Shown in pieces: positions 31,144 to 41,478 of a DNA stretch of 64,000 nt. The translations under genes and the position numbers were made by a program. The stretch is taken from NCBI GenBank assembly GCA_036898135.1, contig CM072522.1:5508151-5572150 (forward strand), given 5' to 3'. Source of the stretch: Oncomelania hupensis (taxonomy: Eukaryota; Mollusca; Gastropoda; Littorinimorpha; Pomatiopsidae). Under the pieces are notes generated by a model that searched no databases, was not told the DNA's origin, and saw only the letters and a program-made list of their open reading frames with translations. How positions within the stretch are numbered: position 1 is the first letter of the stretch; every line of letters begins with the position of its first letter.

Positions 31144-32455
31144 AAAAGATAAAAGTTGTTTATCGGTTTTTTTTTAAAAAGTAAAAAGAAAGATAAACAT
31201 TTTTAAAAAAAATTTATGCTTATTTTTTTAAACTTGCATTGAACGAATAATTTGGCTGAAATCACTCACCAAAATAAAACGTATTTTAATAATTTTATTG
31301 TAATCAAAGTATTTATTTATTCTGTGAACAAGAAAAAAATGTATAAATATAACTTTAGGAAAGATCTACAGTAATGTTTTAATGTAAAACAGGCCTAGCA
31401 GCCACAGGTCAACTACATAAAAAACGTGATGACAATTGTCGATTTTTGAATCGTTGGTTGCACTTCTGACCACTGATCGTGTCCAATTTGATTATTAATT
31501 TGTCTTTATACTAACGCTTTTCTTATAACATTTTACATAGGATGCATCAGTAATGACTTAACTTTAATGTTCTCACAACAGATACAATTTAGAGACTATA
31601 AAAAATACGTATCTGCTGAAATTGAAGCAGTCGGAAAAAAGTGGCGAAACATTACACAAGCTTCAAAACAATGTCTTGAAAAAGTGCTATAACTGAAAAA
31701 GTACTCTAAAATGGGTCAAATCCCGTTTGAACTAAACTTCAAAGACATAATTCTAAATGAAAGCATTGTTATTTAACAAGGATAGGTTTGATTCTTTTCA
31801 CAAACGATGCTGAAGTTGATGTAAAAATCGCTGTGAGAGGACAATTCTTGCAGGGTCAAAGCAGAAACAGTTTTAGATTTGAGAGGCCGTGTTTGTTTGG
31901 CTCTCGCCCTGCTCGCATGCTTCTAATAATATTGCCCATGATATGTATTAAACTGCAAAAGAATAAAGTTTAGGTTCATCCATTTTGTCCCTGGTATGTT
32001 CAGTATTTTTCTAGATTTTAAATTTCAAAATAGACCCAACATTTCAAGTTTTCTTTCAAATCTATTTCAAATCCAACGCAAAAAGTATTTACACCAGAAA
32101 ATCCCACAGACTGTTTTTTATCTAGCTGACCTCATTTGCACATCTGTGAATTAAAGGTAGTGATGTGATCAGACTACGTAAACACACCACAGAACTCTAA
32201 GCAAGTCGGCAAAGAAATGGCGATGATTTGGTGTCTGTCGGGCATGGGAGTTTTAAACCCATCATAACTATATTTCAGTCAATCAGAATTGCAAAAAAAT
32301 TACACTGTGCGAATAAGAAAGAATTCAACTGTCTTTTTGCAATGACTATTTTAATTTTTTATGCACGTTTTGGAGTACTTAAACTAAGGTGATTGAAAAT
32401 ATGCTATTTTAAGCAGAAAGGCCTCACGCATAGTCTAATAGCGGCTGCCACTACC

Positions 32456-32889
32456 AATTAAAGGCAATAACAGTACAACAATATAATAGATCATTATGGT
32501 TTCAAATACTGTGGAAAAGCATGTTCCATGGCTTTGTTTTAAATTGACACATTTGTAGCATAATGAGTATCCTTTCTATTCAAATGCCACAAGCTCTACT
32601 AATGTCCCTCCCTCTTGTTCTTTACCTTTGTAAAAGTGTAATCCAGTATATAAATTAGAGAGAGAGAGAGAGACGTTTGACGTTTGGACATCATCCGTTT
32701 ACTTTTCCAGAAAGCATAGTTACACATTACAAACACAAACTTCTTTGGGACACCAGCCCATAGAAGAAATGGTTGGTCACGTGGTAAGTAAAAGTTCAAT
32801 GGACATATAATTCTGTCATCATTATAATGGTGTATCCTAGTAAGTCATCTTCTTGTAAAATTCAGTAACTTTAGTGCATGAAAAACGAA
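32456..32889. other. Intron sequence, unassigned
   Basis: AT-rich, with a short (GA)n run at about 32656-32672. No recognised element. Confidence 0.6.
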
Positions 32890-32894
32890 AAGGC

Positions 32895-33510
32895 TTAATC
32901 GCCACATAAAAATTTTTGATCCTGTCTGCAAAACATGTTAAAAGTCATCACAATAGGGAAATGAGGGGAGTCTATAAATGGTTCAATCTTGAAATTTACT
33001 ATAAAATCTGTTGTACTCAAATCTCTGGACAAAATAAAATAATCAATCACACTTCCACCATTTGTACTCACAAAAGTTAAAGCATCATCAAAATCAAATT
33101 TGCATAATCCATTCATAATAACAAAATCAATCATGGAGCACAACTCGAGCAAATTTCTACCAAACACATTTATATCTTCATCATCAGACTTTCTCTCCAA
33201 TTCTTTCCTTTCATGCTCATCATCAAAATCTTTTTCAGCATCTATGTCAATTCTCAAATCATCAAGGTCAACTGATAATGCATTTTCTTCCCCCGTTCTG
33301 GCATTTAAATCACCACAAATAATCAGTGAAAAATCATCATATCTCTCATACAACTCAATCAAACATTGTTCTAGAACATCAATGCCAAAGCCTTGGTCAG
33401 TGACCTTCCAGTAGTCACTGTTATGTGGGTGAATATAAGTACAAACCAGGTAAATATCCTTTAATGAGCCAAGAAGTTCCTTTTTCAACTTTAAAACAAT
33501 CATATGCTTA
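32895..33510 (-). pseudogene. LINE endonuclease domain, C-terminal part
   Basis: About 200 codons of an exonuclease-endonuclease-phosphatase fold: IYLVCTYIHPHNS, LIICGDLNARTGEEN (catalytic D/N), VIDYFILSRDLS and an SPHFPIVMTF ending in place of the usual SDH. It lacks its N-terminal third, which lies at 36204-36440 beyond the pogo insertion. An Asp/Glu-rich insertion in the middle is unusual. Confidence 0.8.
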
Positions 33511-33719
33511 TACAGTGGAACCTCCGGTATACGACCGTCCAAAATCTGAGAAAAAACGGTCTTATCATAGAGGTGGTCTTATACCGGAAACAAGGGGTGG
33601 GGTGGGGGGGTGGGGGGTCAGGCACGGAGGGGTATGTAGTCATAATTTTCACACTCACCAGCATGTATTCTCTGACAAAGGAAACTGTAAAACATGTTTC
33701 ATTTTTAGCTTTGTCTTTT

Positions 33720-33861
33720 ATTCACAACTTCAAAAATAAAAAACAGTCGAACCACTGCCAGACGCGTTCATCCAAGTCTGTCAGTGCAGAAGCTCTCAGT
33801 TTCGATGTTTCCCTTTTCGCCACTTTCTCCACTCTCCTATCGTAGTTTCACAGATTCCTTA
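33720..33861 (-). pseudogene. pogo transposase fragment, second piece
   Basis: Downstream of the nested element on the minus strand. Encodes, with a frameshift and a stop, a CENP-B DNA-binding-like segment ending SALTDLDERVWQWF, which is the usual W-x-W-F helix of pogo proteins. Continues the piece at 35761-35900. Confidence 0.6.
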
Positions 33862-35757
33862 GGGCGCGTCCACATGACGAGCTGCGCTTTGAGCTAGCGG
33901 TGGCGTAGCGTTGGACGAGCTTTGAGCTTTGAGCGGTGGGTGGCCACACCAAAAGCGTCAAAAAGCTAGCGGCAAGCTAGCTGTAGAGCTGGCTGTACGC
34001 TCGGTGACAGCTTGGGTGGCCACATGACAAGCTGTTACAGCTAGCTGCCTGCTAGCGTGATGCTAGCTGTCGTTCAGAAGTTTATTATCTGTGGTTTTGC
34101 AAGGCATCGCAGACCCGCAACTAAAATTTATTTCTGTTGAAGTTGGAGCCTACAGGAAAGAGAGTGATGGCATATTATCCAGGTTTCAGATGAAACTCTG
34201 CCTTGAAGGGAATACAGTAAATATGTCCCACTACCAAATTCCAACATTCACCTTTCCTATTTTTTTGGTAGGTAACCCAGCCTATCGCCCAAGCCATACC
34301 TAATAACACGCATCAACACAGTCGATATCATCTTCAATTATCGCCATGGCAAGCTGTTGTGTAGAATGCGGGTTTGTAGTGCTTGCTGGAAAATGGTAAG
34401 TGCTAAAAACAGCTATCTGCACAACGTGACCACTGCTGACAACATTGTGCTAGCACTGTTGCCTTGCACAATGCAGTCATCCATCATGAAAGCGCTGATA
34501 TAAAAAAAGGACACGGAGATCTGGGATGATACTCAAGTCCGTGGCGAACAGAACAGACGGATGGGGTGTTACTCAGGTCGTCCTGGACAATTCTTAGCAT
34601 GGGTGAGAGAACAGCTGGTTGAGTATTTTGTCAGGGTTGGTGCAGTGAACTGGCAGGAAAGCTACAGTTAATATAACTTTGCTGAACTAACTGACGGCAG
34701 TGATAATGGATGAGACTCTCCTGACTTTAGTTTTCCCACAATGTTCATATACGTCACAAAGCTTGTGATTTTAAATCTAAAGTTGGTCACTTTTAAGATC
34801 AACATGGAATGTACTATTTTTAAAAAATAAAACAAAGAGTGCAGATTTAAAAAAGATGGACCTGTAATCATGCACTCCACCCAAATGTTGGTCATTTACT
34901 GTTCAGCCTTCCCCTTTTCTCTCTCTTGTTTTCCCCTCACCCCCCACCCCTCCAAAGCTACAAAGAAAAAAACCCAAGTTAAAACGTTAACTATATATTT
35001 TTGTAAACTTTTATTGGCTGGCATCAAACACACAATACCTACATCATAAGTGTTCATTGATAATTTACCATCATAGCCCTTTTATTTTTTATGTATAAAA
35101 TCCAGATCTAAATCTAGGTTGAATTTGGGACTATAAGCACGGTTCTAAATCTGAGTGAAAACATCAAATGTGAATTCGCTTAATAGATTTAGATCTGTAT
35201 TTTATTTGCAACAAATTGTGTTAAAACATAATAAAATAAAAAAAAGCACTTACTGGGTACTATTATTTTTCAATGGCGACTGCACAAATGAAAAAGCTGC
35301 AATTTTGTCAATTAGGCCTATACTATAAGAAAAGAGCAATTGGTCATTTTATTATAAAATTTATAACCATCTTCACTCAAACACTAACTTGAGTGCCTTG
35401 CCATTTTAGGCACCTCCTGAAACAGCTTTGCTCAAACCTCCCTGTTCGAAAATCTTTTTGTTTTTTCTACCACAATCTCTTATTTTGTAGTTCTGTGATT
35501 CCATAAGCGAAGGGTGGTAAGAAGACTGATTCAAGGCCAAGGACACAAAACCAATCAAGGTCAAGGACCCAAAACCACCGCTTGAGCTTCGAGCGTCGAT
35601 AAATGCCGAGAATATTACCACCGCTCGAAGCTAGCAATAGCCGCGCGGCTACCGCTCGTGGTGTGGACGCTTCTACAGTAATCCTAGTTAGACTTTTCGC
35701 AGCGCAGCTGAAGCGCAGCTCAAAGCTTCGCTCGAAGCTTGTCATGTGGACGCGCCC
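33862..35757. mobile_element. PIF/Harbinger-like non-autonomous element (1.9 kb, TTA duplication)
   Basis: Inverted ends GGGCGCGTCCACATGACGAG (33862) and the complement at 35757, flanked by TTA at 33859-33861 and 35758-35760. A 3-bp TTA duplication with GGG-type ends fits PIF/Harbinger. Subterminal regions contain AGCTAGC/GAGCTTTGAGC repeats. I see no transposase. Inserted inside the pogo transposase gene. Confidence 0.8.
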
Positions 35758-35760
35758 TTA

Positions 35761-35900
35761 TCCTTTATGATGAGCTGAATTTGGGTCTTCCCAACGTCTA
35801 AACTTCTTGCAATAGACAAACAACTCTCCCCATTTTCACTTCTTTCAATCACTTTCATTCTCTCTGCCAAACTCAAAACGTTCCTCTTGCGCGACGCCAT
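35761..35900 (-). pseudogene. pogo transposase N-terminal helix-turn-helix
   Basis: ATG-initiated 46-codon piece (MASRKRNVLSLAERMKVIER, then GESCLSIARSLDVGKTQI), the CENP-B N-terminal DNA-binding motif of pogo/Tigger transposases. It ends abruptly at the TTA site of the nested element. Confidence 0.85.
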
Positions 35901-36203
35901 TTTGACAGCCAGTGTAGGCGAGTAATGTCCCTTATTTGCGAACCGGAAATAGCAGACAACAGCAGGCGTACACTAACATGAGAGATAAAACGAAAGGTAC
36001 AGACAGCAAATTAACTGATATCTCTTTTAAATTGCCCTAAGACGGTCGTATAAAGGGCTTAAGACACGGTCGCTGGTCGCATAAACGAGGTTGTCGCATA
36101 CCAGAGGTCATTTATTATTGGAAGTGAATACGTCAGAAGTTTTCAGGTCACATAACGGAGGGAGTCGTATACCAGAGAGCCGGATACCGGAGGTTCCACT
36201 GTA

Positions 36204-36440
36204 TTTTGTATGAATTTCTTCGATAAACTCAGAAATAGCTTTGCTAACGAATACCAACCCTCCTCCAGACCATTTTGCAGTTACTGCGTTGCTTAATTTA
36301 ACAGTTTTAGAGCAAAAAACATCATAGTCTTTAAAGTGTGCATAAGACAATTTTGCATTGATAACAAAAGTTTCATTGAGTGAGAAAATGTCAAAACAGC
36401 TCAACGCTTGCACAACATCAGAAATATCCTGCATGTTCAA
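36204..36440 (-). pseudogene. LINE endonuclease domain, N-terminal part
   Basis: Encodes MQDISDVVQALSCFDIFSLN and ETFVINAKLSYAHFKDYDVF, the first strands and catalytic Glu (LNET) of a CR1/L2-type endonuclease, ending GGGLVFVSKAISEFIEEI at the pogo insertion. A WNCEGW-type start precedes it, adjacent to a (TTA)n run. Confidence 0.78.
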
Positions 36441-36812
36441 CCATCCTTCGCAGTTCCATAATAATAATAATAATAATAATAATACAGGATGCTATATACT
36501 TTCTCCTTGTCCAACACTCTGTTGTCGTTCCCTCCCCTGCCTGCCCCACCACCCCCTCTCCCTCCTTGCTGCTGTGACTTGCTGCTTGTGGTCCAGTGTT
36601 GGAGACTGGTTTAGCCCTTGTCGCCGCACACATACAGGCCTGGTTTAGTTCTCACACTGTTCGTATTATCAGGCCTACTACTCAATGAAGCATGGCGCGA
36701 CAAATTCCGAGTCAGCACGGGGCTTTCCCTAGAGCCAATGTTCTTGTTTACACCACATGTTGACCGGGGGTTACTGTGACATCTGTTTCAGTCAGCAGAC
36801 AGCCTTGACGGG
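36441..36812 (-). other. LINE inter-ORF region with (AAT)n run
   Basis: Between the ORF1 stop and the ORF2 endonuclease. Contains (AAT)n at 36460-36483 and C/T-rich DNA; no separate gene. Confidence 0.6.
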
Positions 36813-37574
36813 TCACGGTACACCCATGGCAGCTGACTTCTTCTGTGCGCTAGACGTAGGCCTAGCGCTGCTCGCTGCCGCTGTTACTGCCACAACATCG
36901 TCTCGCGTGTCGTCTGCTAGGCTGTTATTATCTCGGTCGTCGCCACGGTTCGCTCTGTCTTCTGCCAGGGGTGGGAAGTTGGCCTCCATAGACATCGTAA
37001 GGAGGTTGTAGTTCCAATTGTCTGGATCCCTGCTTCTGTCAACGCCCCCGTAGGCCCCCTCAGAGTGCTCTTGTTGTTGTTGTTGTTGACCCTCATCGTA
37101 GAAGTGTTCGTTGTGGGCCATCAGCTGATCGTGTGTGTCGTTGTGTCTTCTCTGTTGTAATATCAGATCTTCAGTGTTTGCATCGTATGTGTAAACACCG
37201 TCTTTCGTAAATAGTTTGTCAAACTTAATCTTGCACTTCTCACCTGTACTGCTGAAGATTTTCTTGGCCCTCTCGTGTAATGCACAGCGTTTGTGTCTGA
37301 TTGTCTTAGAAAAGTCTTCATTAATGTAGATTCTCTGGTACTGCTCAGAAGTCTTGAGTGTGCATGTAGACAAGATCAACACCTTCTGTTTATATGACAA
37401 TAACTTAACGATAATGGCATTGTCAGCCCCTGCTCTGTGTGCACGTTCAATGTCAATGTTGTCCTTGATGCCTAGCCCATTTCTGATTACGTCTTTTACT
37501 TTCTGCTCGCACATGTCCCATGTTTATCGACCAATCTCTCTCTTGATGAAATAGAAAACTAAGTTGTTGCGCCT
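36813..37574 (-). pseudogene. LINE ORF1, C-terminal part (RRM-like)
   Basis: Continues from the solo LTR with RRNNLVFYFIKREIGR, then a stop, then MCEQKVKDVIRNGLG and IDIERAHRAG and a 233-codon frame ending in a Gln-, Asn- and Asp-rich tail. This is the RRM plus C-terminal domain arrangement of transposase_22/L1-type ORF1 proteins also found in CR1/L2 elements. One in-frame stop near 37524. Confidence 0.78.
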
Positions 37575-38174
37575 TGTTACGTTGAAACGCCAATGGTAGT
37601 GTGTCTGAAACGCGCATGATAGATCTAATCGTTTCGTTTTGCAAAGTATTCAATAATGGAGTTTATTTACCTTTGATTTGAGTTTGCATTGTTGTTAGGA
37701 GAGGTTTTGTATAACGTTGATAATTTCCGTTGGTCGATATCATTGGAGAATTCTCTAGATTTTAGTGTTTACTATCGATGGAAACTTCCCGATGGATATC
37801 GAAGTATGAGAGCATTCTCGGAGGCAGAAGAAATAGGTATGACGTAAGTCAGCGATGACGATCTTTAATTCTGATTGGTTGTAATGTGTCATTTTCTAGA
37901 ACGACCTGAGGTCATCTCGAGTTGAGAGAAAAAATTATATATTCGATGCTCCGTGTGTTGTAGTGAAAGTTGTTGAGTTGAGTTGAGAATTGTATGCAGT
38001 TGTTGATGTGTGCTGAATAAAAGTGGAAAACTTCATACGTCGACTTTGTGACTTGTATGCTGTTTGGACGGGTTGCGTGGATAAACGAATCTGAGTTACA
38101 CCTTATCAGGAATTCAGCATTGGGGCTGAATCAGATACTGATAGAAAATCACCACCATCAAACGGAGTGTAACA
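37575..38174 (+). mobile_element. Solo LTR, copy B (600 bp, TSD CGCCT)
   Basis: Starts TGTTACGTTGAAACG and ends GAGTGTAACA, giving TGTTAC/GTAACA inverted ends. It is flanked by an exact CGCCT at 37570-37574 and 38175-38179. Homologous throughout to copy A. It has a TATA-like AATTATATATT at about 37931, an AATAAA at about 38015, and the conserved hairpin block near 38110-38130. It splits the LINE ORF1 precisely. Confidence 0.9.
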
Positions 38175-38605
38175 CGCCTGCTGTGGTTTTCTAGACTGTC
38201 ACACTTGTTTCTTAGCAAACACAGTTCTGAGCGTAAATCAGCGTTTTGAGCTTGCAGGTCACTACACACAGACTGTAATTCAGAGACACTGCTTTGAAGT
38301 TTCTGCTGTGTGTTATTTATCATGGCAAGGCTTGAATTAATGGAGACTTTCATTTCATCGATGTTCACCAACACCGCATTGAACTGTCTTTCATACTTGC
38401 AGTCAGTGGCAGTCATTTTGGCGCTGATGCTGTCAATTCCCTTCATGATGCGGTCAGTGGAGATGGGTTGGGTTGCGTCATTGGGGTGTTGGTGCTGTTC
38501 CTTCTCATCTTTACCATTTCTTGACTTTGTAGGGGAGTTGGGGCCAGGATTCTGCTCCACGTCGCCACAACGCAGTAGCAGTCACGCTACAAATAGTCAC
38601 GCCAT
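38175..38605 (-). pseudogene. LINE ORF1, N-terminal part with coiled coil and 2A-like motif
   Basis: From ATG at 38605 the frame reads MA, TGA, LFVA, TGA, LLLRCGDVEQNPGP, then a polar linker and a coiled coil (MTATDCKYERQFNAVLVNID, LQAQNADLRSELCLLRNKCD) ending LENHS at the LTR. The two TGA codons sit in CpG-decay context (CGA would be Arg). Coiled coil before RRM is the standard ORF1 layout. Confidence 0.75.
38540..38578 (-). other. 2A-like ribosome-skipping motif at LINE ORF1 N-terminus
   Basis: Encodes LLRCGDVEQNPGP, matching the D-V/I-E-x-N-P-G-P consensus exactly. Such motifs cause the ribosome to skip the Gly-Pro bond in viruses and in some non-LTR retrotransposons. Here it lies about 20 residues after the ATG, behind a hydrophobic leader. 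In this copy the leader has two stops, so it is not expected to be made. Confidence 0.85.
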
Positions 38606-38830
38606 TGTAGCTGCTAGTTGACCCAGCACTGACACAGCCAGCCCGGCACATCAACAATGGCACACCACAGTACTCATGACGTTTGCACCACAAATAAAGT
38701 TCCAAATTGTCACACACTTTATACAAAAATCGCCCAGTAGACTGCCGATGTTATACACGGTCGTTAGGCCTTTTTGAAGGCCGGTGCCACCTTGCTGTAC
38801 ATCCACAATGGTCGAACTTTCTTGACACTA

Positions 38831-38831
38831 C

Positions 38832-38892
<61 letters not shown>

Positions 38893-38907
38893 AGGGAGAG
38901 GGAGAGG

Positions 38908-38961
<54 letters not shown>
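38831..38961. repeat. (GA)n microsatellite
   Basis: About 130 bp of GA dinucleotides interrupted by a GAGGGA block at 38880-38910. The Arg-Glu frames across it are artefacts. Confidence 0.95.
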
Positions 38962-38965
<4 letters not shown>

Positions 38966-40060
38966 GCTAGTTAGAACTAGACTAGAACAGTAGAAGTAAT
39001 TGAATGTATATTATAATAGCGAGTTCTCAAGGTAGCTCTTACTTTAGGTTAGCAGAAAAAAATTAGTCATTGTATTTTGGAAGTCAACAGAGAAAGTTAT
39101 TCTTACTTTGTTACTTCATTTTTTCAGGTATGTGCAGTGATGTCTTTTTCGTCGGCAAATCGGCCAGTCACCGATAAAATTCCCAAATGTCGGAAAGAGT
39201 CATGTTCTGATCGGCCCGTCTCAATCGGCCACCCTTTGGTCATTTTTTGTTTGTCTCATGTCTGTTTCGTCGTTATTGCTTCTGGCCATATTAATATCCT
39301 ATCGGATAAATAAAGGTGTTATGAGTTATTGTTGGGACATCGCCTGTCATAAGCGCCAAGCAGACGACACATACATCCGCAGAGAGAGCTAGAGTTAGAG
39401 TAACTCTCCTTGTTGCAAACGGCGTGCTTCCGGCAATAAAACTTTTTGTTTTTGAAATGCCGCCGAAAAAGAAACCGAAACTTGTCAGTGGCCTCTCGTT
39501 GGTGTTGGAAAGAAGTCAAAATGACTGCCGAAAGATTTTCAAAATGTCCTAAAGGTTTGTGACTGAATCGGCCAAATGGCCTATGCTGAAAATGTCTAGC
39601 AACATCACTGTCATGTGTGATAGTTGTTTTTCCAGAATATTTAGAATAGTAGTAAAGTAAATAATAGAATGCTAGGTAATAAGAGATGAATAATTATAGA
39701 GTTAAAGTAATTTAGAATAAGTGAATTTGTTGTAAATATGTTTAATGAAAATTAAAGAGAGATGTATTTTGGAAGTCAACAGAGAAAGTTATTCTTACTT
39801 TGTTACTTCTTCATTTTTTCAGATCTTCTGTTTGCTCTCCTCTGTCACATGATCATCACTTAGAAGAGTCTGACCGAACCCACACGCTCCCACACTTGAT
39901 TCTTTACACACACCCCATCAAGTTTATAAAAGTATTGGAAAAATTTAAAGGTTGGATAAAAACTTGATCCTAATAGATTAAAACTTGATCCTAATTCCAA
40001 GCTGATTCCAAATATATTTACTTCACTGTAAATAGTAACAATGAACACAGCAGAACATAC
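38962..40060 (-). other. APC: Intron with a 690-bp-spaced direct repeat
   Basis: A segment of about 55 bp (TTTTGGAAGTCAACAGAGAA...TTACTTC...TTTTTTCAG) occurs at about 39073-39126 and 39765-39822 in direct orientation. Between them are repeated TCGGCCA words. No gene is recognised. Confidence 0.7.
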
Positions 40061-40937
40061 CTGCACTTTTCTTTGCGCTGGAGTCTTGTGGGGTCAACTG
40101 TGGTCTGGCAAGTACTGACTGTGTAAAACTGTTGGCCAGTTGTTGACAGTGTTGTGGCTTCTGTTGTTGTAGTGCTGATGGTGCTGCTTTCTTGATTTGA
40201 GGAGTCGATGACAGTGGAGGAGGAGTTTTGGTCGGCAAGCGTGATTTACCGGTAGGAGAAGGAGTTTCAGGTTTTGGAATCAATGTTTTCTTTTTCAGGA
40301 TATCCAAGGAAGATTTCCTGACCTTATTGCGGTTGTTGGTAGGGACAGGCATGGCGGCTGATATGCACTGCGCCAAGATGTCTTCCTCGCCTTCAGAGAC
40401 ATCTGACATGGAACTGTCTTTATCTTCCTGCACCAACGTTTTGTCCTGTTCGCATGTCACGTCTGCTGATTCTGATACAGAGTCATCTTTTGCTAAATTT
40501 TCCTTCATTTCTGGTGACAACGGGCTTTGTTTTTGCCACATATTCATGGCATCAGACGGCTGCAATGTTTGCACCTTCTGTCCTTCAATCACTTTCTGTT
40601 TCTCTGCAGGTAAACTTTTGTGTGCTTGTGGAAGACTGGAAGTTTGATCCGGATGTTGCAGCAAATTTCTATGCCCTGAATTTCTTTCTGCATCTTTATC
40701 ACTGCTACCTCTGTTTCTTCCAGCATCTCCATCTACTGTCAGAGCGCTGAGAGAGGATGTTTCAGAGAAAACAGGTGGCGTTCCTTCATCAGCGTATACC
40801 ACAGGGACCTCAGATTTGCCGGACAGAGAGATGGCATCGTCTGTTCTGCTGCCCAGCAATGTGCTGCAATAGATGTCTAGCAATTTGGCCGTTTTGTCAT
40901 CAACTCCAACGTGCTCCACTCCCCTCTGCCAGTCAAC
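40061..40937 (-). CDS. APC: APC exon (9 of 16): 20-aa repeat and SAMP motif
   Basis: Acceptor TTTACTCAG and donor GCAG|GTATGT; 877 nt, phase 0 in and phase 1 out. Starts VDWQRGVEHVGVDDKTAKLL, then a 20-aa repeat (VYADEGTPPVFSETSSLSAL), a long polar linker, an acidic segment (SDVSEGEEDILAQCISAAMP) with a SAMP motif, and a basic/Pro-rich tail (KKKTLIPKPETPSPTGKSRL). The pairing of acidic I-L-x-Q-C-I-S-A-A-M-P matches axin-binding SAMP repeats. Longest exon but two in the window. Confidence 0.95.
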
Positions 40938-41158
40938 CTGAGTAAATATACAGTTTATTATTAATGTATATTCATAGAGTGTTGACATAAAAGGCAAACA
41001 ATTGGTGTCTTTGGCCAACATGTTATTGATTTCAATCTTCAGCTCTGAACATTCCATTTCGTTCCCCTCTGCCAGTCCACTTAAGATTATTGATGTGCAA
41101 TGTTTCACTTTGTGTCACCCAGCCAAGCAATAATTGGCCAGCTTTATTCAAAACTTCT

Positions 41159-41160
41159 TC

Positions 41161-41230
<70 letters not shown>
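41159..41230. repeat. (AAT)n microsatellite, 24 units
   Basis: Uninterrupted AAT repeats just downstream (transcript sense) of the exon ending at 41250; only 19 bp separate it from the donor. On the minus strand it reads (ATT)n. Confidence 0.97.
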
Positions 41231-41234
<4 letters not shown>

Positions 41235-41249
41235 CATTAAAGAATTGAC

Positions 41250-41478
41250 CTTTCCACCCACTTGTCCCATTCTTGCAGTAGCAAATGGCACAGAGGCAGC
41301 AGCAGATAAAACATTGGTGGCCATCATAGGTGCTGCTGATGTGAGTTTGAAGCTCTTGACTGGTGGAGACTGGAGACGTGTGGGGCTGGGAGGCATGGTC
41401 TCTGACGGAGAGTCAGGCAGCTCGCTAGGTGAGACCACCTGGCTGGCTCGACGACTGGCGACACAAGCCATCAAAGAA
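41250..41478 (-). CDS. APC: APC exon (8 of 16): catenin-inhibitory-domain-like segment
   Basis: Acceptor GTTGCTTAG before 41478; donor GGAAAG|GTCAAT (weak), with a phase-equivalent alternative GACAA|GTGGGT at 41260. 229 nt. Contains SPSELPDSPSETMPPSPTRL, closely matching the conserved segment after the second 20-aa repeat of vertebrate APC, where the catenin inhibitory domain lies. The remainder is Ala/Thr-rich. Phases agree with both neighbours. Confidence 0.92.

Larger units (their letters stand above)
28641..32455 (+). mobile_element. DNA transposon family 'GGTAGYGGCAGCC', copy 2 (3.8 kb, both ends)
   Basis: Left end GGTAGCGGCAGCC (28641) and right end GGCTGCCACTACC (32455) are 13-bp inverted repeats with one mismatch. 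Left and right parts are homologous to the split copy at 3435-14122. No long ORF remains; the only frames are short. A nested 425-bp TIR element and a tRNA-derived SINE lie inside. A clear target duplication is not visible (flanks AATA/AATT). Superfamily unassigned. Confidence 0.7.
33513..36201 (-). mobile_element. pogo/Tigger-type DNA transposon (2.7 kb, TA duplication)
   Basis: Inverted ends CAGTGGAACCTCCGGTAT and the complement at 36201, flanked by TA on both sides. TIR type and TA duplication are those of the pogo/Tigger group. On the minus strand a CENP-B-type N-terminal helix-turn-helix remains (35900-35761), followed across the nested insertion by a further fragment. Inserted in the LINE endonuclease. 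Degraded and itself interrupted at 33862-35757. Confidence 0.85.
32890..38640 (-). mobile_element. CR1/L2-type LINE with 2A-like motif, interrupted twice, 3'-truncated
   Basis: Minus-strand order: ORF1 N-terminal part with 2A-like motif (38605-38175), solo LTR B, rest of ORF1 (37574-36813), endonuclease start (36440-36204), pogo element with nested Harbinger-like element, rest of endonuclease (33510-32895). RT is absent. Removing the insertions leaves collinear halves with matching joins (LENHS then RRNNLVFY; FIEEIHTKY then the MIVLKLKKEL part), so one LINE was hit several times. Confidence 0.75.
28559..40060 (-). other. APC: APC intron (11.5 kb) with nested mobile elements
   Basis: Between donor TGCAG|GTATGT at 40061/40060 and acceptor TATTAG at 28559. 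It holds DNA transposon copy 2, a 2A-bearing LINE with pogo, Harbinger-like and LTR insertions, a (GA)n tract and a duplicated 55-bp segment. No additional phase-compatible exon was found. Confidence 0.75.

Noticed and set aside
38774..38974. Arg-Glu repeat frame
   Set aside because: Reads the (GA)n microsatellite.
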